Source of the DNA: Hydractinia symbiolongicarpus
Taxonomy: Eukaryota; Cnidaria; Hydrozoa; Anthoathecata; Hydractiniidae
NCBI RefSeq assembly: GCF_029227915.1
Contig: NC_079887.1
Span: 9,612,001-9,676,000 of the forward strand
Direction: 5' to 3'
Length of the DNA stretch: 64,000 bases
Shown: in pieces, positions 23,070-33,726 of the stretch
How positions within the stretch are numbered: the stretch's first letter is position 1
How the letters are laid out: every line of letters begins with the position of its first letter
Position numbers and translations under genes: made by a program
Notes under the pieces: model-generated
What the model saw: the letters and a program-made list of their open reading frames with translations, nothing else
Told to the model about the DNA's origin: nothing
The model's database searches: none

Positions 23070-24119
23070 TTATAGTGGTCTTATTTGCCTTCCTACCCAA
23101 CCTTTTAGATCTTTCTTAAATACCGGTTTTGCAGCACAAGGCATTTGATCTTTGGCGGTATCTAATTCTACAAGTAAGTTGACTCGACGGCGATCAGGAC
23201 AAACGTGATACGGACGTGGTTTGTCATAGTCATGGTATTCCTCCTTCAGAACAATATCGTGAAAAATCTGCATTTCTTTAGGATATGTTCCATGGAGTGA
23301 TATATACGTTTGACAAAGTTCCTTTCTTTTCTGTAGAGCGGTATTCAGTGAGGCTTGACCTTGGTAGATTCTCTTGTTTTCTGTGAACCATGTGACGTCC
23401 TGCGTGTCCATAACATCATAAACCCAACTTGACACAGAGTCAGTACCATACTCAGTGCACACAAGGTCACTCTTATCGTAAAAAACTTCTAATAAACTAT
23501 AAGAGAACATCATATATCCTTCGTCAATACGAGCTGGTCCGCAATGCGTGTATCCGGAAAATAACCATTCCACGGGTCTGGCTTTTAGTTCGTAAATCAA
23601 TCTTTGTACGCACAGGTATTGATCGTCATCTAACCTGAGATAATATTTAACTTTCATGTGTTCCATGACATAATGAATAGATTTATAAGTTCGAACAGCG
23701 AAATTTCGACCTGGAGGTGTATCAAGTACAGCAATATCGTAATTGTTGTTTTTCGACTCGTTCATGTATTGTTTGAAAACTTCTGTCGGCAACTTTTTGT
23801 TGTTTATGTCTAGCCCGTCAAAAAAAAATTTGTAGTGGCAACCAATGCCTTTAGTGCAAAATTGTAACCAAGTTTTTCGAATGACCTCTCTTCTTTCCAA
23901 ATTAGCAAAATGTGACTGTATTCCAATAAATAAAAAATACGTTTCTGTGATATTGTCGATAAAAGGCCTTGTGACATTTACGTGAACTTTAGCCTTGTTA
24001 TAATTCAATTTCCGAAAATTAGCCTGGCCGTAATTCATAACAAACACGCTACTAATAAATATAATTGTTATGAAAACTAAAATTGGTAATGTAGTTTGAA
24101 ATATCTTCTTAGTATTCAT
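23070..24119 (-). CDS. GT31 family beta-1,3-galactosyltransferase-like type II membrane protein (copy A, complete)
   Basis: The product should be a Golgi-type glycosyltransferase that adds a sugar in beta-1,3 linkage. The intronless frame of 349 residues starts at ATG 24119-24117 (next to a short cytoplasmic tail) with a signal anchor at about residues 11-30. It then has a luminal domain with RREVIRKTWLQF at about 76-87 and a DxD-type metal site LRLDDDQYL (DDD at 164-166), as expected for GT31. Family members are usually 300-400 residues. The gene ends KDLKGWVGRQIRPL. It lies about 310 bp downstream of capsid-like fragments on the same strand, and that order is repeated in the second copy (27857-28710). 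This suggests it may be cargo of the virus-like element rather than an ordinary host gene. The donor and acceptor sugars cannot be read from the sequence. Confidence 0.75.
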   Translation of the reverse strand: MNTKKIFQTTLPILVFITIIFISSVFVMNYGQANFRKLNYNKAKVHVNVTRPFIDNITETYFLFIGIQSHFANLERREVIRKTWLQFCTKGIGCHYKFFFDGLDINNKKLPTEVFKQYMNESKNNNYDIAVLDTPPGRNFAVRTYKSIHYVMEHMKVKYYLRLDDDQYLCVQRLIYELKARPVEWLFSGYTHCGPARIDEGYMMFSYSLLEVFYDKSDLVCTEYGTDSVSSWVYDVMDTQDVTWFTENKRIYQGQASLNTALQKRKELCQTYISLHGTYPKEMQIFHDIVLKEEYHDYDKPRPYHVCPDRRRVNLLVELDTAKDQMPCAAKPVFKKDLKGWVGRQIRPL

Positions 24120-24432
24120 TCTTGTTTTTATTACGTAGCCCCCCGCAAAACCTAAACTTTACTCAAACAACCTCTTTACAAGCATTTAAGAAAAGAGCTG
24201 AGTGAAAGAAACGAAAAAAAGGAAATTTGTAATCGATTGATCATTCTGTTAATTAATTAACCAAGAATTACCACATAATCGCCTTGTATACAAATCGCCA
24301 TCACTGTGCTTTAAAGAAAACAAAACAAAATTGAATCTAAAGATTTATTTGAGCTTAAATTTTCAGAGATGGAGTGCAAAATATCTTTTTTATGATCAAT
24401 TAATGGGGGGAAGGGGAAATGTAGTGTTAATT

Positions 24433-24720
24433 TTAAATTTCTGTTGTTCCACTACTGATTGTCCTATTATTTTTAGAACTAGAATTTCTTACATAATGTC
24501 TACCTGTAATCAAGGCTACACTACCTGGTGCTAACATTGCACCAAATTTTGTAAACAGACTCTTGATTGTTTCGGTTAAGGTGAAATTCCATATTCTTTC
24601 ACTATCTTTAAGGGGATATTGTCCTTGTCCTAAAATTCGATCATACAAAATACTCGTCTTCATATATTCAGTTTTATTGTTTGATGCCAATATTGAATTA
24701 TCAATTACATCATACTCCAA
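24433..24720 (-). pseudogene. virus-like capsid protein fragment, middle part (copy A)
   Basis: This 95-residue minus-strand frame contains EYDVIDNSILAS, YMKTSILYDRIL and RIWNFTLTETIKSLF. I associate this pattern with the double-jelly-roll major capsid proteins of Polinton-like/adinto-like elements integrated in metazoan genomes. It is on the same strand as, and downstream of, the N-terminal fragment at 25839-26189, with repeat E between them and a further middle part missing. The frame ends soon after, so the C-terminal half is absent. The family assignment is inference from memory and needs a profile search. Confidence 0.45.
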
Positions 24721-24769
24721 GCATGTGTTATCAATTTTGCATGTGGCGTCAGTTTTATCACTCTTAATT

Positions 24770-25816
24770 ACTTTAAAATCGTTTCAAATTCGTATCACAT
24801 GCTATGCTAATTAAAAAATGAAACGATTTCTGAAACGAACGATTTCGATTAGTCTGAAAAATACTTTTTAACTTGAACTCATTTCATTTTTTCTTAATTA
24901 ATAAACTTGTTGCAATATTCTTCTTTTCTTCTTTTTCCCCCGTTGTTCGTTTTATCGCAACATGTTCAAGGGACTTTTCTGGCATCCGAGAGATGACGTA
25001 AAATTGGGTTTAATTAAAAAAAGAATTACAAATTTTTATAAAGCGAGAGGTGATCTTTAAATAAAAGTGCAAAGGATAAACAGAACAACTTTAAAACTTT
25101 TTCTTCTAAACTACTCTTTAAACATCTTGATTGGATAGCTTTATGGCTTTAAAGATTCTTGGCTTTGTGGCTTTACGTCAATGTCATTTTTTCATTTAAA
25201 GAACAGGAAATGAGTAAACAAAGGCGTTGTATTAATCTATAAACACCACAAAGCCATCATTTTCTTTAGTGGAGCGAAAGATAAGAGTTTATTCTCGGTA
25301 GTGGGATAGACCTTTTTGAATGTTTACATTTTAATGCGATAAGCCCTTTCAGCTTTAACAAGTGCGTGGCAGGCAAAAAAATGCAGGCGCTAGGTGAATT
25401 GAGGTCCTTTTTAGTCTGTTTCTTCACGCGAAGGTATCATTACGACTTTATATGATTATATGTCAATTAGAAGTTATCTATTTACACTTGATAATAGTTT
25501 AAAGCCTCGAACATATTTCCCTAGAAAGAAAAGGACTAAAAAAGACCTTTCTTCAGCAAGCTTCCGTATCCTTCTGCCTTCCACGCAGTTGTTAGAGCCA
25601 GAAGGGCTTACCGCAAAAAATGTAAGCATTAAAAAAGGTCTATAAACAAAATAAAAACAAAAAGTTTTCAAAAATAAGCACCTAGCACTGACGATGATTT
25701 AATACCTAAAATCTTATTTTTTACTGGTCCTGGCAAAAACATTTGCCCTCCTTTCTGGTAAAAACAAGAAATGAAAGAGGTTAATATATGTGATGTGATG
25801 TGTTTTGCCAACCAGT
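24770..25816. repeat. repeat E, copy A, lying inside the capsid-like gene
   Basis: The block starts in a stretch of AAATCGTTTC and GAAACGATTT words (a reduced form of the 16983-18319 element's right arm) and ends at CCAACCAGT. Capsid-like coding resumes directly on the far side. It matches 18222-19614 and 29445-30489. Confidence 0.65.
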
Positions 25817-25838
25817 TTCAGCGTATGCCATCCATAGA

Positions 25839-26189
25839 TCATAATATGTGTCGTGTGTCATTATCATCAAAACTCAATAATTCATCACCTCCGAGTATTA
25901 CAACTTTCTTCTTAATACTATCTCCTCCAATATTTTTAATCAATGTTCTGGTTACATCATCGGTTGAATGAAGAGTAATATCAAATGATAACCTGGTTGT
26001 TCCTGGAACTATGACATCCTTATCCGTCAAATTTGGAAACCGTACAGTTAGCGCCTCATTTACACTAATAGTAGATGGATTATTAGTGATGACAATTATT
26101 TGTCTATTCCCTTTAATACAAAAAGGATTTCTAAGTGATCTATTAGGTTTTAGTTTTTCTCCTGTGGTTGTCATTATATATTTATACAA
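25839..26189 (-). pseudogene. virus-like capsid protein fragment, N-terminal part (copy A)
   Basis: The 116-residue frame begins at ATG in the minus strand and includes LTVRFPNLTDKDVIVPGTTR, LSFDITL and LLSFDDND. This matches what I know of the N-terminus of capsid proteins of metazoan Polinton-like elements. Copy A has a small change just after FDDND that shifts the end of the frame; copy B continues about 20 residues further (YYDLWMAYAE) before meeting repeat E. It is clearly broken and non-functional here. Confidence 0.5.
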
Positions 26190-26265
26190 TCAAAAACCAC
26201 TGATGTAGGTAAGTTACTATGTTAAAGCCGTTTTAATTAGTTTATATTATGTCGAGTATATGTCT

Positions 26266-26302
26266 TGGGAACAACGCACGGTTGAACTGCTAATTGTTCC
26301 CA
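26266..26302. promoter_or_regulatory. inverted repeat TGGGAACAA / TTGTTCCCA upstream of the capsid-like gene
   Basis: The perfect 9-bp arms at 26266-26274 and 26294-26302 are kept in copy B (about 30958-30994). The site lies in the non-coding interval upstream of the capsid-like ATG, where leftward and rightward ORFs of the element diverge. A regulatory or replication role is inference. Confidence 0.4.
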
Positions 26303-26757
26303 GCGCGTTTTTGCTTATAAGGGCGTTTTTTGTCAGAAATTAAAATTTAAACAAGCTGTGTGAAGCTTTTTGTGAAGATAGAAAATCTGAATGTGGATTT
26401 AGTAGAGTTCAGTGGAACTCTTGTTTTACTTAGTGGAAGTGTACGCGGGTTTATGTTTAGTGACTAATCGCGAACAAGCTAGTAAGTTATATTTTATTTG
26501 TTTATTTATTTTATTCTAGTTTGTGTCCCTGCATCTGTTTCTTGATCCTTTGCACCCACTAGTGAGGCACACTAGAGGGTCGGAGGATCGCAGTAGGATT
26601 TAAACAATTTTTATGTCAATTTTAGTTTGTTTGGATAATTTTTTGTATCTTGTTTAGCAAAAAAAATCTTCAACGTGTGTCAAGTAAGCGTTGCACCCGC
26701 CCCAACAAAGTAGCTTGATCCTTGCACACAATGAAAAAGTCATCGAGCATGTGAGAT

Positions 26758-27856
26758 GTGGCTGGTGACGTCACTAGACGCAGACGGAAAGTGACGCACA
26801 AGGGCGCTGAATACTTTGGAAGTATCTATCTTCGAAAACGTCAGAAGTTGAATTTGGACATCATGGCTACGATTTCAAACATCGAAGAGTCAATGAGAAG
26901 CATCATAAATGTGACGAAAGTTCAAGAGTTGCTGTCAAGACTGGATTCCTTGATGAAGGAATTAATAGAAGTCAGCGAACAGTACAGACGCACTCTGACA
27001 CCGGAAGAAAATCCTTTAGATGATCAAGTGGTGGATAGAGCAGAGGGTGAGGTGTATCTTCTGAAGACCAGAAGTATCAAGTGGTTGCACGACGCTGAGC
27101 AGAAACTGGAGCGCGACGTCTCTCCTTCGCGTGCCTCGACCAAAAGCCGCTCAGAAAGCCAACTGTCAAGAAGAGTCGTTCAAGTAGAGCGACAAGCAGC
27201 CAATTTTCAAGAAGATCGACACAAGAAAAGATGGCTGATGAAGCGGCGAAGCTTGCTGAGCTTCGAGTTGCAGAAAAATTTGCTGAAAGCAAGCATCTTT
27301 TGGCTAGAACACAGCTGCAAGAGAAAATTGCGAAGTCAGAAGAAAAACGGCTGCGTACAAGACGTTCACCTCGAACCAACATGGTGACATCAGCAATTAC
27401 GACAAGTTTAAAGAAGAAACTTGCCGTTACAAGAATGCAAAATTTGTGTCTAAGGACCTGAATAACCATCATCATGCTAGAGACGAAAACTATCAAAACG
27501 CCAGTCCTAGCTTATCACGAGCTGTTGGCGATGTTACAAACTTCCAACAAGATGATGATGATGATGATGATGAATTACATTCAACATTTTCGAGGAAGCA
27601 TGAATCAACGCGTGATCAAGATCTCGCGGCAGCATTGCGAGATTTGTTGCTGCAACAAGGTGCCCCTGACGGTGATTTGGACATCTTCGATGGCAACGTT
27701 TTGGAGTTCAAGTACTTCATAACAACATTTGAAGAGATGGTTGAGAAAAGAATCAAAGATCCACGTGGACGACTCACAAGATTGATCAAGTACACACGTG
27801 GAGAGGCGAAGGAGCTGATCAAGGGATGCATTCAGAAGCCTCCCACCAGTGGATAC
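26758..27856 (+). pseudogene. BEL/Pao retrotransposon gag fragment
   Basis: Three overlapping + strand frames (26758-27387, 27231-27461, 27446-27850) together give a gag-like region, so at least two frameshifts are present. The first part is helical and charged, with KVQELLSRLDSLMKELIEV. The last part, DIFDGNVLEFKYFITTFEEM, VEKRIKDPRGRLTRLIKYTR and GEAKELIKGC, is the DUF1759 region typical of BEL/Pao gag. The coding abruptly stops at 27856 where copy B of the segmental duplication begins. A short (GAT)n run encodes an Asp stretch at about 27551-27572. The missing protease and reverse transcriptase are not found nearby; the integrase part is at 32806-33720. Confidence 0.75.
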
Positions 27857-28710
27857 ATCTGCATTTCTTTAGGATATGTTCCATGGAGTGATATATACGT
27901 TTGACAAAGTTCCTTTCTTTTCTGTAGAGCGGTATTCAGTGAGGCTTGACCTTGGTAGATTCTCTTGTTTTCTGTGAACCATGTGACGTCCTGCGTGTCC
28001 ATAACATCATAAACCCAACTTGACACAGAGTCAGTACCATACTCAGTGCACACAAGGTCACTCTTATCGTAAAAAACTTCTAACAAACTATAAGAGAACA
28101 TCATATATCCTTCGTCAATACGAGCTGGTCCGCAATGCGTGTATCCGGAAAATAACCATTCCACGGGTCTGGCTTTTAGTTCGTAAATCAATCTTTGTAC
28201 GCACAGGTATTGATCGTCATCTAACCTGAGATAATATTTAACTTTCATGTGTTCCATGACATAATGAATAGATTTATAAGTTCGAACAGCGAAATTTCGA
28301 CCTGGAGGTGTATCAAGTACAGCAATATCGTAATTGTTGTTTTTCGACTCGTTCATGTATTGTTCGAAAACTTCTGTCGGCACCTTTTTGTTGTTTATGT
28401 CTAGCCCGTCAAAAAAAAATTTGTAGTGGCAACCAATGCCTTTAGTGCAAAATTGTAACCAAGTTTTTCGAATGACCTCTCTTCTTTCCAAATTAGCAAA
28501 ATGTGACTGTATTCCAATAAATAAAAAATACGTTTCCGTGATATTGTCGCTAAAAGGCCTTGTGACATTTACGTGAACTTTAGCCTTGTTATAATTCAAT
28601 TTCCGAAATTTAGCCTGGCCGTAATTCATAATAAACACGCTACTAATAAATATAATTGTTATGAAAACTAAAATTGATAATGTAGTTTGAAATATCTTCT
28701 TAGTATTCAT
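27857..28710 (-). pseudogene. GT31 glycosyltransferase, copy B, C-terminally truncated
   Basis: The minus-strand frame from ATG 28710 follows copy A closely through the signal anchor, RREVIRKTW and LRLDDDQYL, with six substitutions seen. At 27857 it runs into the antisense of BEL gag and ends after a few foreign codons, losing about 64 C-terminal residues. It is probably dead, though the catalytic aspartates remain. Confidence 0.75.
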
Positions 28711-29107
28711 TCTTGTTTTTATTACGTAGCCCCCCGCAAAACCTAAACTTTACTCAAACAACCTCTTTACAAGCATTTAAGAAAAGAGCTGAGTGAAAGA
28801 AACGAAAAAAAGGAAATTTGTAATCGATTGATCATTATGTTAATTAATTAACCATCGCCTTGTATACAAATCGCCATCACTGTGCTTTAAAGAAAACAAA
28901 ACAAAATTGAATCTAAAGATTTATTTGAGCTTAAATTTTCAGAGATGGAGTGCAAAATATCTTTTTTATGATCAGTCAGGGCTGTTTTTTCTCTTTTTGA
29001 TTTAGGGGACAGCGTGAAAGAAATATCCCTGGCACCGGCCGGTCCTCAACACAGGGATCGCGGCGAGAATTTTATTAATGGGGGGAAGGGGAAATGTAGT
29101 GTTAATT

Positions 29108-29395
29108 TTAAATTTCTGTTGTTCCACTACTAATTGTTCCATTATTATTAGAACTAGAATTTCTTACATAATGTCTACCTGTAATCAAGGCTACACTACC
29201 TGGTGCTAACATTGCACCAAATTTTGTAAACAGACTCTTGATTGTTTCGGTTAAGGTGAAATTCCATATTCTTTCACTATCTTTAAGGGGATATTGTCCT
29301 TGTCCTAAAATTCGATCATACAAAATACTCGTCTTCATATATTCAGTTTTATTGTTTGATGCCAATATTGAATTATCAATTACATCATACTCCAA
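29108..29395 (-). pseudogene. virus-like capsid protein fragment, middle part (copy B)
   Basis: Nearly identical to 24433-24720, with only a couple of substitutions near the end of the frame. The same reasoning and limits apply. Confidence 0.45.
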
Positions 29396-29444
29396 GCATG
29401 TGTTATCAATTTTGCATGTGGCGTCAGTTTTATCACTCTTAATT

Positions 29445-30489
29445 ACTTTAAAATCGTTTCAAATTCGTATCACATGCTATGCTAATTAAAAAATGAAACG
29501 ATTTCTGAAACGAACGATTTCGATTAGTCTGAAAAATACTTTTTAACTTGAACTCATTTCATTTTTTCTTAATTAATAAACTTGTTGCAATATTCTTCTT
29601 TTCTTCTTTTTCCCCCGTTGTTCGTTTTATCGCAACATGTTCAAGGGACTTTTCTGGCATCCGAGAGATGACGTAAAATTGGGTTTAATTAAAAAAAGAA
29701 TTACAAATTTTTATAAAACGAGAGGTGATCTTTAAATAAAAGTGCAAAGGATAAACAGAACAACTTTAAAACTTTTTCTTCTAAACTACTATTTAAACAT
29801 CTTGATTGGATAGCTTTATGGCTTTAAAGATTCTTGGCTTTGTGGCTTTACGTCAATGTAATTTTTTCATTTAAAGAACAGAAAATGAGTAAACAAAGGC
29901 GTTGTATTAATCTATAAACACCACAAAGCCATCATTTTCTTTAATGTAGCGAAAGATAAGAGTTTATTCTCGGTAGTGGGATAGACCTTTTTGAATGTTT
30001 ACATTTTCCGCGATAAGCCCTTTCAGATTTAACAAGTGCGAGGCAGGCAAAAAAATGCAGGCGCTAGGTGAATTGAGGTCCTTTTTAGTCTGTTTCTTCA
30101 CGCGAAGGTATCATTACGACTTTATATGATTATATGTCAATCAGAAGTTATCTATTTACACTTGATAATAGTTCAAAGCCTCGAACATATTTCCCTAGAA
30201 AGAAAAGGACTAAAAAAGACCTTTCTTCAGCAAGCTTCCGCATCCTTCAGCCTTCCACGCAGTTGTTAGAGCCAGAAGGGCTTACCGCAAAAAATGTAAG
30301 CATTAAAAAAGGTCTATAAACAAAATAAAAACAAAAAGTTTTCAAAAATAAGCACCTAGCACTGACGATGATTTAATACCTAAAATCTTATTTTTTACTG
30401 GTCCTGGCAAAAACATTTGCCCTCCTTCTGGTAAAAACAAGAAATGAAAGAGGTTAATATATGTGATGTGATGTGTTTTGCCAACCAGT
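29445..30489. repeat. repeat E, copy B
   Basis: Matches 24770-25816 closely and sits at the same place in the capsid-like gene, so repeat E was there before the block was duplicated. Confidence 0.65.
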
Positions 30490-30864
30490 TTCAGCGTATG
30501 CCATCCATAGATCATAATATGTGTCAAGTGTGTCATTATCATCAAAACTCAATAATTCATCACCTCCGAGTATTACAACTTTCTTCTTAATACTATCTCC
30601 TCCAATATTTTTAATCAATGTTCTGGTTACATCATCGGTTGAATGAAGAGTAATATCAAATGATAACCTGGTTGTTCCTGGAACTATGACATCCTTATCC
30701 GTCAAATTTGGAAACCGTACAGTTAGCGCCTCATTTACACTAATAGTAGATGGATTATTAGTGATGACAATTATTTGTCTATTCCCTTTAATACAAAAAG
30801 GATTTCTAAGTGATCTATTAGGTTTTAGTTTTTCTCCTGTGGTTGCCATTATATATTTATACAA
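30490..30864 (-). pseudogene. virus-like capsid protein fragment, N-terminal part (copy B)
   Basis: Begins at ATG 30864 on the minus strand and reads like copy A, then continues YYDLWMAYAE before ending in repeat E sequence. The open frame extends to 30454, but its last dozen residues are encoded by repeat E. Confidence 0.5.
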
Positions 30865-31440
30865 TCAAAAAGTTAAATAACATGTAGAACCACTGATGTA
30901 GGTAAGTTACTATGTTAAAGCCGTTTTAATTAGTTTATATTATGTCGAGTATATGTCTTGGGAACAACGCACGGTTGAACTGCTAATTGTTCCCAGCGCG
31001 TTTTTACTTATAAGGGCGTTTTTTGTCAGAAATTAAAATTTAAACAAGCTGTGTGAAGCTTTTTGTGATGATAGAAAATCTGAATGTGGATTTAGTAGAG
31101 TTCAGTGGAACTCTTGTTTTACTTAGTGGAAGTGTCTTGTTTTACTTAGTGGAAGTGTACGCGGGTGAATGTTTAGTGACTAATCGCGAACAAGCTAGTA
31201 AGTTATATTTTATTTGTTTACTTATTTTATTCTAGTTTGTGTCCCTGCATCTGTTTCTTGATCCTTTGCACCCACTAGTGAGGCACACTAGAGGGTCGGA
31301 GGATCGCAGTAGGATTTGAACGATTTTTATGTCAATTTTAGTTTGTTTGGATACTATATTTTTTGTATCTTGTTTAGCAAAAAAAATCTTCAACGTGTGT
31401 CGAAGTAAGCGTATCTTGATTGATTGCACCCGCCCCAACA

Positions 31441-31761
31441 TACTGTTTATATTTTTTTTACTATTATCTAGTAGCTTAATTTTAAATGCTATTTTTCATA
31501 GTTTTGTATTGAAAATAAGCCGGCTCAAATATTATTGCATCATCAGATGAAACATCTTTTGGTGTGTATCCAGTATAAAGGATATCAGATGGAAATCCTA
31601 TTATGTAGGTTATCTGTTGTAAAGAGAGAGAGAGCACCAGTAAAGACTTTTTAGATAGCAGCAGATCAACGTAATAATTATTTACATTTACTCTTATGTT
31701 GCGAAGATATTTATCAAACTTTTTTATTCCACCTCCAATTATATATTTTCCAATCGATGCT
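31441..31761. other. interval unique to element X2
   Basis: No clear ORF. It holds a GA-rich run (AGAGAGAGAG near 31625) and continues into the block repeated at 33727. The equivalent interval is missing between copy A and block D. Confidence 0.4.
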
Positions 31762-32625
31762 CTATAATTTACTGCTGATATGTGTTCCCTTTTTTAACAA
31801 TAATGTGTGTATTATTTATTAGATACATCTTCTCGTCTTCTTCAATATTGTAAAACGTGTAAACCAAATGCGCTCTAAATAAACCGATTCTTTTACTATT
31901 ATCCCTATTACCGATATCTGTTGTAGAGAGAGAGCAGATCAACGTAATAATTATTTATAAAAAGTATCTGGGTTTTATGATCCAAGCGGTGGAAAATACC
32001 TACAACAAATCAAAGCAAAAGACCTATACATACAAAATATAGTGGTTTCGGAGAATGTAAGTGATATTGGGAGTTTCCAGAGTAAGTTTCCAAACATATT
32101 CACTAACTATGAGGTTGGTATGGTTAGAGGTAACTATGAGGTTGGTATGGTATGAATGGGTTGGATTTTGTATAACAATTAGAAATCCAACCCATTCAGA
32201 TTATGGCAGACTCAATTAAAATATTTAGTATTTCTATTAACAAGTGTATGTGGAATATCACCTGAACATTTAAATTCAGACCATCCTTTGGCTAAAAGCA
32301 TATGCAGATTCCATGTTTATTCTCACATTAAACGGATATTTAAAATACTGGAAAGCCTGTCTACCATAAATGCTTGCAAATATGTAGAGAATATTATGGC
32401 GTCGATCAAAATTATAATACCTGGAGAAATGAAAACTATTTTAAGTTCATATCAACGTAATACGATTCCAACAGTTTTGCTAAATGAATTATAGAACATT
32501 CGAGAGGCCTTTCAACTATTGCTGTACAGAAACTTAGTTAATCCGTGAGAGCCTATTCATACCTACTACTAACACATTATTAATAGACATGTTGATATAG
32601 CTGAAGACATTAAAAGATTCCAGGA
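31762..32625. repeat. duplicated block C (right part of element X2)
   Basis: Matches 33727-34671 over nearly its full length, including GATACATCTTCTCGTCTTCT and CTGAAGACATTAAAAGATTC. The + strand frame seen in block D is broken here: GTATGGTATGAATGG replaces the longer tract of block D. Confidence 0.8.
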
Positions 32626-32635
32626 ATAATTACAG

Positions 32636-32728
32636 TTAATACAAAAAGGATTTCTAAGTGATCCAAAAGGGTTTTAGTTTTTCTCCTGTGGTTGTCATTA
32701 TATATTTATACAATCAAAAAGTTAAATA
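32636..32728 (-). pseudogene. third copy of the capsid-like N-terminus, about 90 bp
   Basis: The stretch matches about 30790-30880 (GGATTTCTAAGTGATC and TTTTCTCCTGTGGTTGTC) and so is the start of the capsid-like gene once more. It is wedged between block C and a (GAT)n microsatellite. Confidence 0.6.

Positions 32729-32804
<76 letters not shown>
32729..32804. repeat. (GAT)n microsatellite, about 25 units
   Basis: An uninterrupted trinucleotide run that sits exactly at the junction between virus-like and BEL sequence. It makes an artificial poly-methionine start for the integrase frame. Confidence 0.9.
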
Positions 32805-32805
32805 T

Positions 32806-33720
32806 CATTGTTTCTCGATGACAACAAGCTGATTCGAGTTGGTGGTAGACTGCAAAGATCAAAATTGGATTATTACGTCAAACATCCTGTTGTTATCCCA
32901 AAGGAGTCTAAAATTGCGGTGCTGATTGTTGAATGGTGTCATAAACATGTATGTCATGGTGGAAGAGGGCTTACCATCAACGAAGTCAGAGAAAACGGGT
33001 TTTGGATTCCCAATTTGAACTCGTTAACTCAACGCGTGATTTGGAAATGTGTTAAGTGTCGGACCCAAAGAGGAAAAGTTGGAGTACAACAAATGAGTCC
33101 TTTGCCTGAAGATCGTGTAACCGAGGCTGCTCCCTTTACTTATTGTGGAGTTGATCTGTTTGGCCCCATCCTGATAAAAGAAAGACGCTCAGAAGTCAAA
33201 CGATATGGTGTCATATTCACGTGCTTGGCTTGCCGAGGAATCCACCTTGAATCGACTAATTCCTTGGAAACAGACTCCTTTATCCAAGCTCTGCGACGAT
33301 TCATCGCACGTCGTGGAAATGTGCGACGATTCATCGCACGTCGTGGAAATGTCAGAACCATCAGAAGTGACAACGGCACGAATTTTGTTGGTGCTGATAA
33401 CGAATTTAAGCGTGCTTTTAAGAAATTGGATCGTGAAAAAATTGATACATTTCTCAATGTGGTTGTGATGCAATTGAATGGCGAAGAAATCCACCTTATG
33501 CTAGTCATTTCGGTGGTGTCTGGGAACAGCAAACTCGCACAGTGAGATCTATATTGGTAGACCTTTTGAAGACCCATGGCCACAGCATCAACGATGAAAA
33601 TCTGCGCACGCTGCTATGCGAAATTGAGGCTGTTTTCAACTCGAGGCCATTGACGGTGACCACCTTGACTGATCCAGAAAGTCTGATGCCAATTTCGCTA
33701 AGCAACCTTCTCACGACAAA
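32806..33720 (+). pseudogene. BEL/Pao retrotransposon integrase region, broken
   Basis: The + strand translation shows the order expected for BEL/Pao pol. First comes LIRVGGRLQRS; then an HHCC zinc-binding site with HKHVCHGG and KCVKCRTQRG; then the rve core with CGVDLFGP (first Asp) and IRSDNGTNFVG (second Asp). After a frameshift near 33475 it continues YASHFGGVWEQQTR, including the catalytic Glu region, and EIEAVFNSRPLT. A 30-bp tandem duplication repeats RRFIARRGNV at about 33294-33353. Coding stops near 33720 at block D. The reverse transcriptase and protease are absent from the window, so this is a dead fragment. Confidence 0.8.
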
Positions 33721-33726
33721 AACGTA

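Larger units (their letters stand above)
23266..26707. repeat. segmental duplication, copy A (left part of element X1)
   Basis: The block carries GT31, two capsid-like fragments, repeat E and the upstream intergenic palindrome. It matches 27857-31440 nearly base for base. The match begins inside the GT31 C-terminus (ATCTGCATTTC) and ends at GCACCCGCCCCAACA. Over the shared GT31 part I count six amino-acid differences, so the copies are recent. Copy A lacks a block of roughly 100 bp present in copy B at about 28975-29075. Confidence 0.85.
27857..31440. repeat. segmental duplication, copy B (left part of element X2)
   Basis: Second copy of 23266-26707. It begins exactly where BEL gag stops and continues without a break into 31441-31761 (present only here) and then the block 31762-32625. 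Confidence 0.85.

Noticed and set aside
23266-31440. The A/B duplication as uncollapsed haplotypes or misassembly
   Set aside because: Not fully excluded. Distinct flanks, six residue differences in GT31 and a roughly 100-bp block unique to B favour a real duplication, so it is reported as such with the caveat.
32730-32804. A poly-methionine N-terminus on the integrase frame
   Set aside because: It is the (GAT)n microsatellite read in the ATG frame; the real coding similarity starts at about 32806.
33140-33583. Minus-strand frames opposite the integrase
   Set aside because: They are antisense shadows of the BEL integrase region.
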